Below are positions 62,931 through 64,000 of a stretch of DNA of 64,000 bases, piece after piece. The stretch is from Aquabacterium commune (GTDB lineage: Bacteria; Pseudomonadota; Gammaproteobacteria; Burkholderiales; Burkholderiaceae_C). Location of the stretch: the NCBI RefSeq assembly GCF_004362855.1, contig NZ_SNXW01000013.1, positions 1-64,000 on the forward strand. The letters are read 5' to 3'. Position numbers and translations under genes: made by a program. The notes below the pieces were generated by a model, which did no database searches, was not told the origin of the DNA, and was given only the letters and a program-made list of their open reading frames with translations. How positions within the stretch are numbered: position 1 is the stretch's first letter; every line of letters starts with the position of its first letter.

Positions 62931-64000
62931 ATGTGGGAGATCTACGCTTACCAGAACGCGGACAGCCTGTTCGGCGTCTTCAATGCAGCAGCGGCCATCC
63001 ACGCCTCGGGCGACTACATGTCGGCCGTTGCCGCCGTGGCTTTCTGCGGCTTCGTGGCCGCCCTGATCGCCTACGCCTTTGCCCCTGAGAAGCTGCAAGG
63101 CTGGAAGTGGCTGGGCACAGTGCTGCTGGTGTTCTCCATCCTGATCCTGCCCAGGGCCACCGTGGGCATCGTGGACAAGACAGGCGGAGCCCCGGTCAAG
63201 GTCGTGGCCAACGTGCCCTTCGGCATGGTCATGCTCGGCAGCATCACCAGCACCATTGGCCACACCCTGACAAGCCTGTTCGAAACCGCCTTCCAGACCA
63301 TTCCCGGCCCAGGCGCCTTGCCCAGCGAACTTACCTACGAGAAGAACGGCCTGATGTTTGGCAACCGGCTGATCAGGAGCACCAGCAAGGTGACGTTTCA
63401 GGATCCGAACTTCCGTACTGACTTGATCAACTTCATTCACAACTGCACGATGTATGACCTCATCGACGGAACGATTGGTCCTGCCGTGTTCTCGACATCC
63501 GCAGACGTCTGGCCCCTCATGGCCACGCCCAATCCTGCGCGCTTCAGCACGGTCACCAGCGCTGCGGGCATCGATGTGGACACCTGCCCCAACATCTACA
63601 CAAACCTCAATGGCCGACTGCCAGCGCAGATCAACCAGATTCAGGGTCGCCTGGCCTTCGAGTTGAACCCCACCCTGCCTGGTGCCGCAGCCGCAGCCGT
63701 CATCGCCAACCAGATTCAGCAGGCGTACATCAAGAACAACATCGCCGATGCGGCCACCACCGCTGCCGACCTGATCCGCCAAAGTGCCATGCTCAATGCG
63801 ATCAACGACACCAGCACCATCGTCGGACAGAAGGTCAACGACCCAGCGGCCATGGTGCTGGCCGTTGGCCGAGCACAAGCCGTCGCTCAGCAGAACGCCG
63901 CGTGGATCAACAACGGCAAGGTGGCCGAGCAAGCCCTGCCCGTGTTCCGCAACGTCATTGAAGCGCTCACCTACGCAATGTTCCCCTTGATGGTGCTGCT
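62931..64000 (+). CDS. traG: TraG, mating-pair stabilisation/entry-exclusion protein, 5' part
   Basis: Open from ATG 62931 (AGGGGATGCC upstream) to the window edge, at least 356 codons with no stop. The N-terminus MWEIYAYQNADSLFGVFNAA and the following two membrane segments (about residues 27-50 and 58-76) with ILPRATVGIVDKTGGAPVKV are typical of TraG. It is truncated only by the window. The Cys in FCGF and the later CPNIYTNLNGRLP fit the family. Confidence 0.92.
   Translation, partial: MWEIYAYQNADSLFGVFNAAAAIHASGDYMSAVAAVAFCGFVAALIAYAFAPEKLQGWKWLGTVLLVFSILILPRATVGIVDKTGGAPVKVVANVPFGMVMLGSITSTIGHTLTSLFETAFQTIPGPGALPSELTYEKNGLMFGNRLIRSTSKVTFQDPNFRTDLINFIHNCTMYDLIDGTIGPAVFSTSADVWPLMATPNPARFSTVTSAAGIDVDTCPNIYTNLNGRLPAQINQIQGRLAFELNPTLPGAAAAAVIANQIQQAYIKNNIADAATTAADLIRQSAMLNAINDTSTIVGQKVNDPAAMVLAVGRAQAVAQQNAAWINNGKVAEQALPVFRNVIEALTYAMFPLMVL

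Overview
The window reads as a mobile, metal-resistance-rich stretch of a betaproteobacterial genome. The order Burkholderiales is my inference from the high GC content, the H-NS type, and the czc/pbr gene content. Almost all of it is an integrative and conjugative element (ICE) of the MobH relaxase / F-type (MPF_F) mating-pair class, related in layout to SXT and IncC elements. It carries a large heavy-metal cargo and is flanked on the left by a second, decayed metal island.

Left flank (1-5527): the right end of a Tn3-family transposon (resolvase, a His/Gly-repeat zinc-ribbon protein, a ZIP-type metal transporter, and a 38-bp terminal inverted repeat at 1947-1984) is inserted in a czcA gene that is itself broken. 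Next come the wreckage of a pbr/cad-type operon (MerR-type promoter, internally deleted P-type ATPase), an intact lspA/pbrC-like signal peptidase, a SAM methyltransferase, and a degenerate IS5/PbrR chimera.

ICE maintenance and control (5528-15054): a DUF1173 protein, a tyrosine recombinase split by a frameshift, an AlpA-like regulator, an AcaB-family (DUF1845) regulator, two ICE hypotheticals, a zinc-finger/Toprim primase, a DUF932 protein preceded by two hairpins, a FlhD-like/FlhC-like activator pair and an H-NS-like protein. AcaB plus FlhDC-like activators is the same regulatory logic as in IncC/SXT.

DNA processing (15055-19314): MobH relaxase, TraD coupling protein and a DUF4400 membrane protein, translationally coupled.

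Cargo (19340-43220): a MerR/MerC-like/YnfA locus; a phosphatase pseudogene; czcE, czcS, czcR; a small His-rich periplasmic protein; an LTA-synthase-like sulfatase; two envelope proteins; and czcA-czcB-czcC-czcI, all consistent with Co/Zn/Cd efflux. On the + strand from 35089 there follows a poorly understood module: an orphan response regulator with an altered receiver pocket, a methyltransferase paralogous to the one in the left flank, a TFIIB-type zinc finger, a second CzcI, a membrane protein, a domain paralog and a solitary FlgB-like protein. A MerR-type promoter then precedes a third CzcI, a 50-codon small ORF, a lipoprotein, a P1B-4 ATPase (CzcP-like) and its CadR/PbrR regulator. This + strand block is the best candidate for an undescribed metal-response system.

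Transfer operon (43917-64000): after a noncoding stretch with a hairpin and a terminator come a hypothetical, a lytic transglycosylase, an OmpA-like lipoprotein, pilin, then TraL, E, K, B, DsbC, V, C, TrbI, an S26 peptidase, an unknown, TraW, U, TrbC, TraN, an unknown, TraF, TraH and the start of TraG, which runs off the right edge. Most neighbours overlap by ATGA, so this is one long coupled operon.
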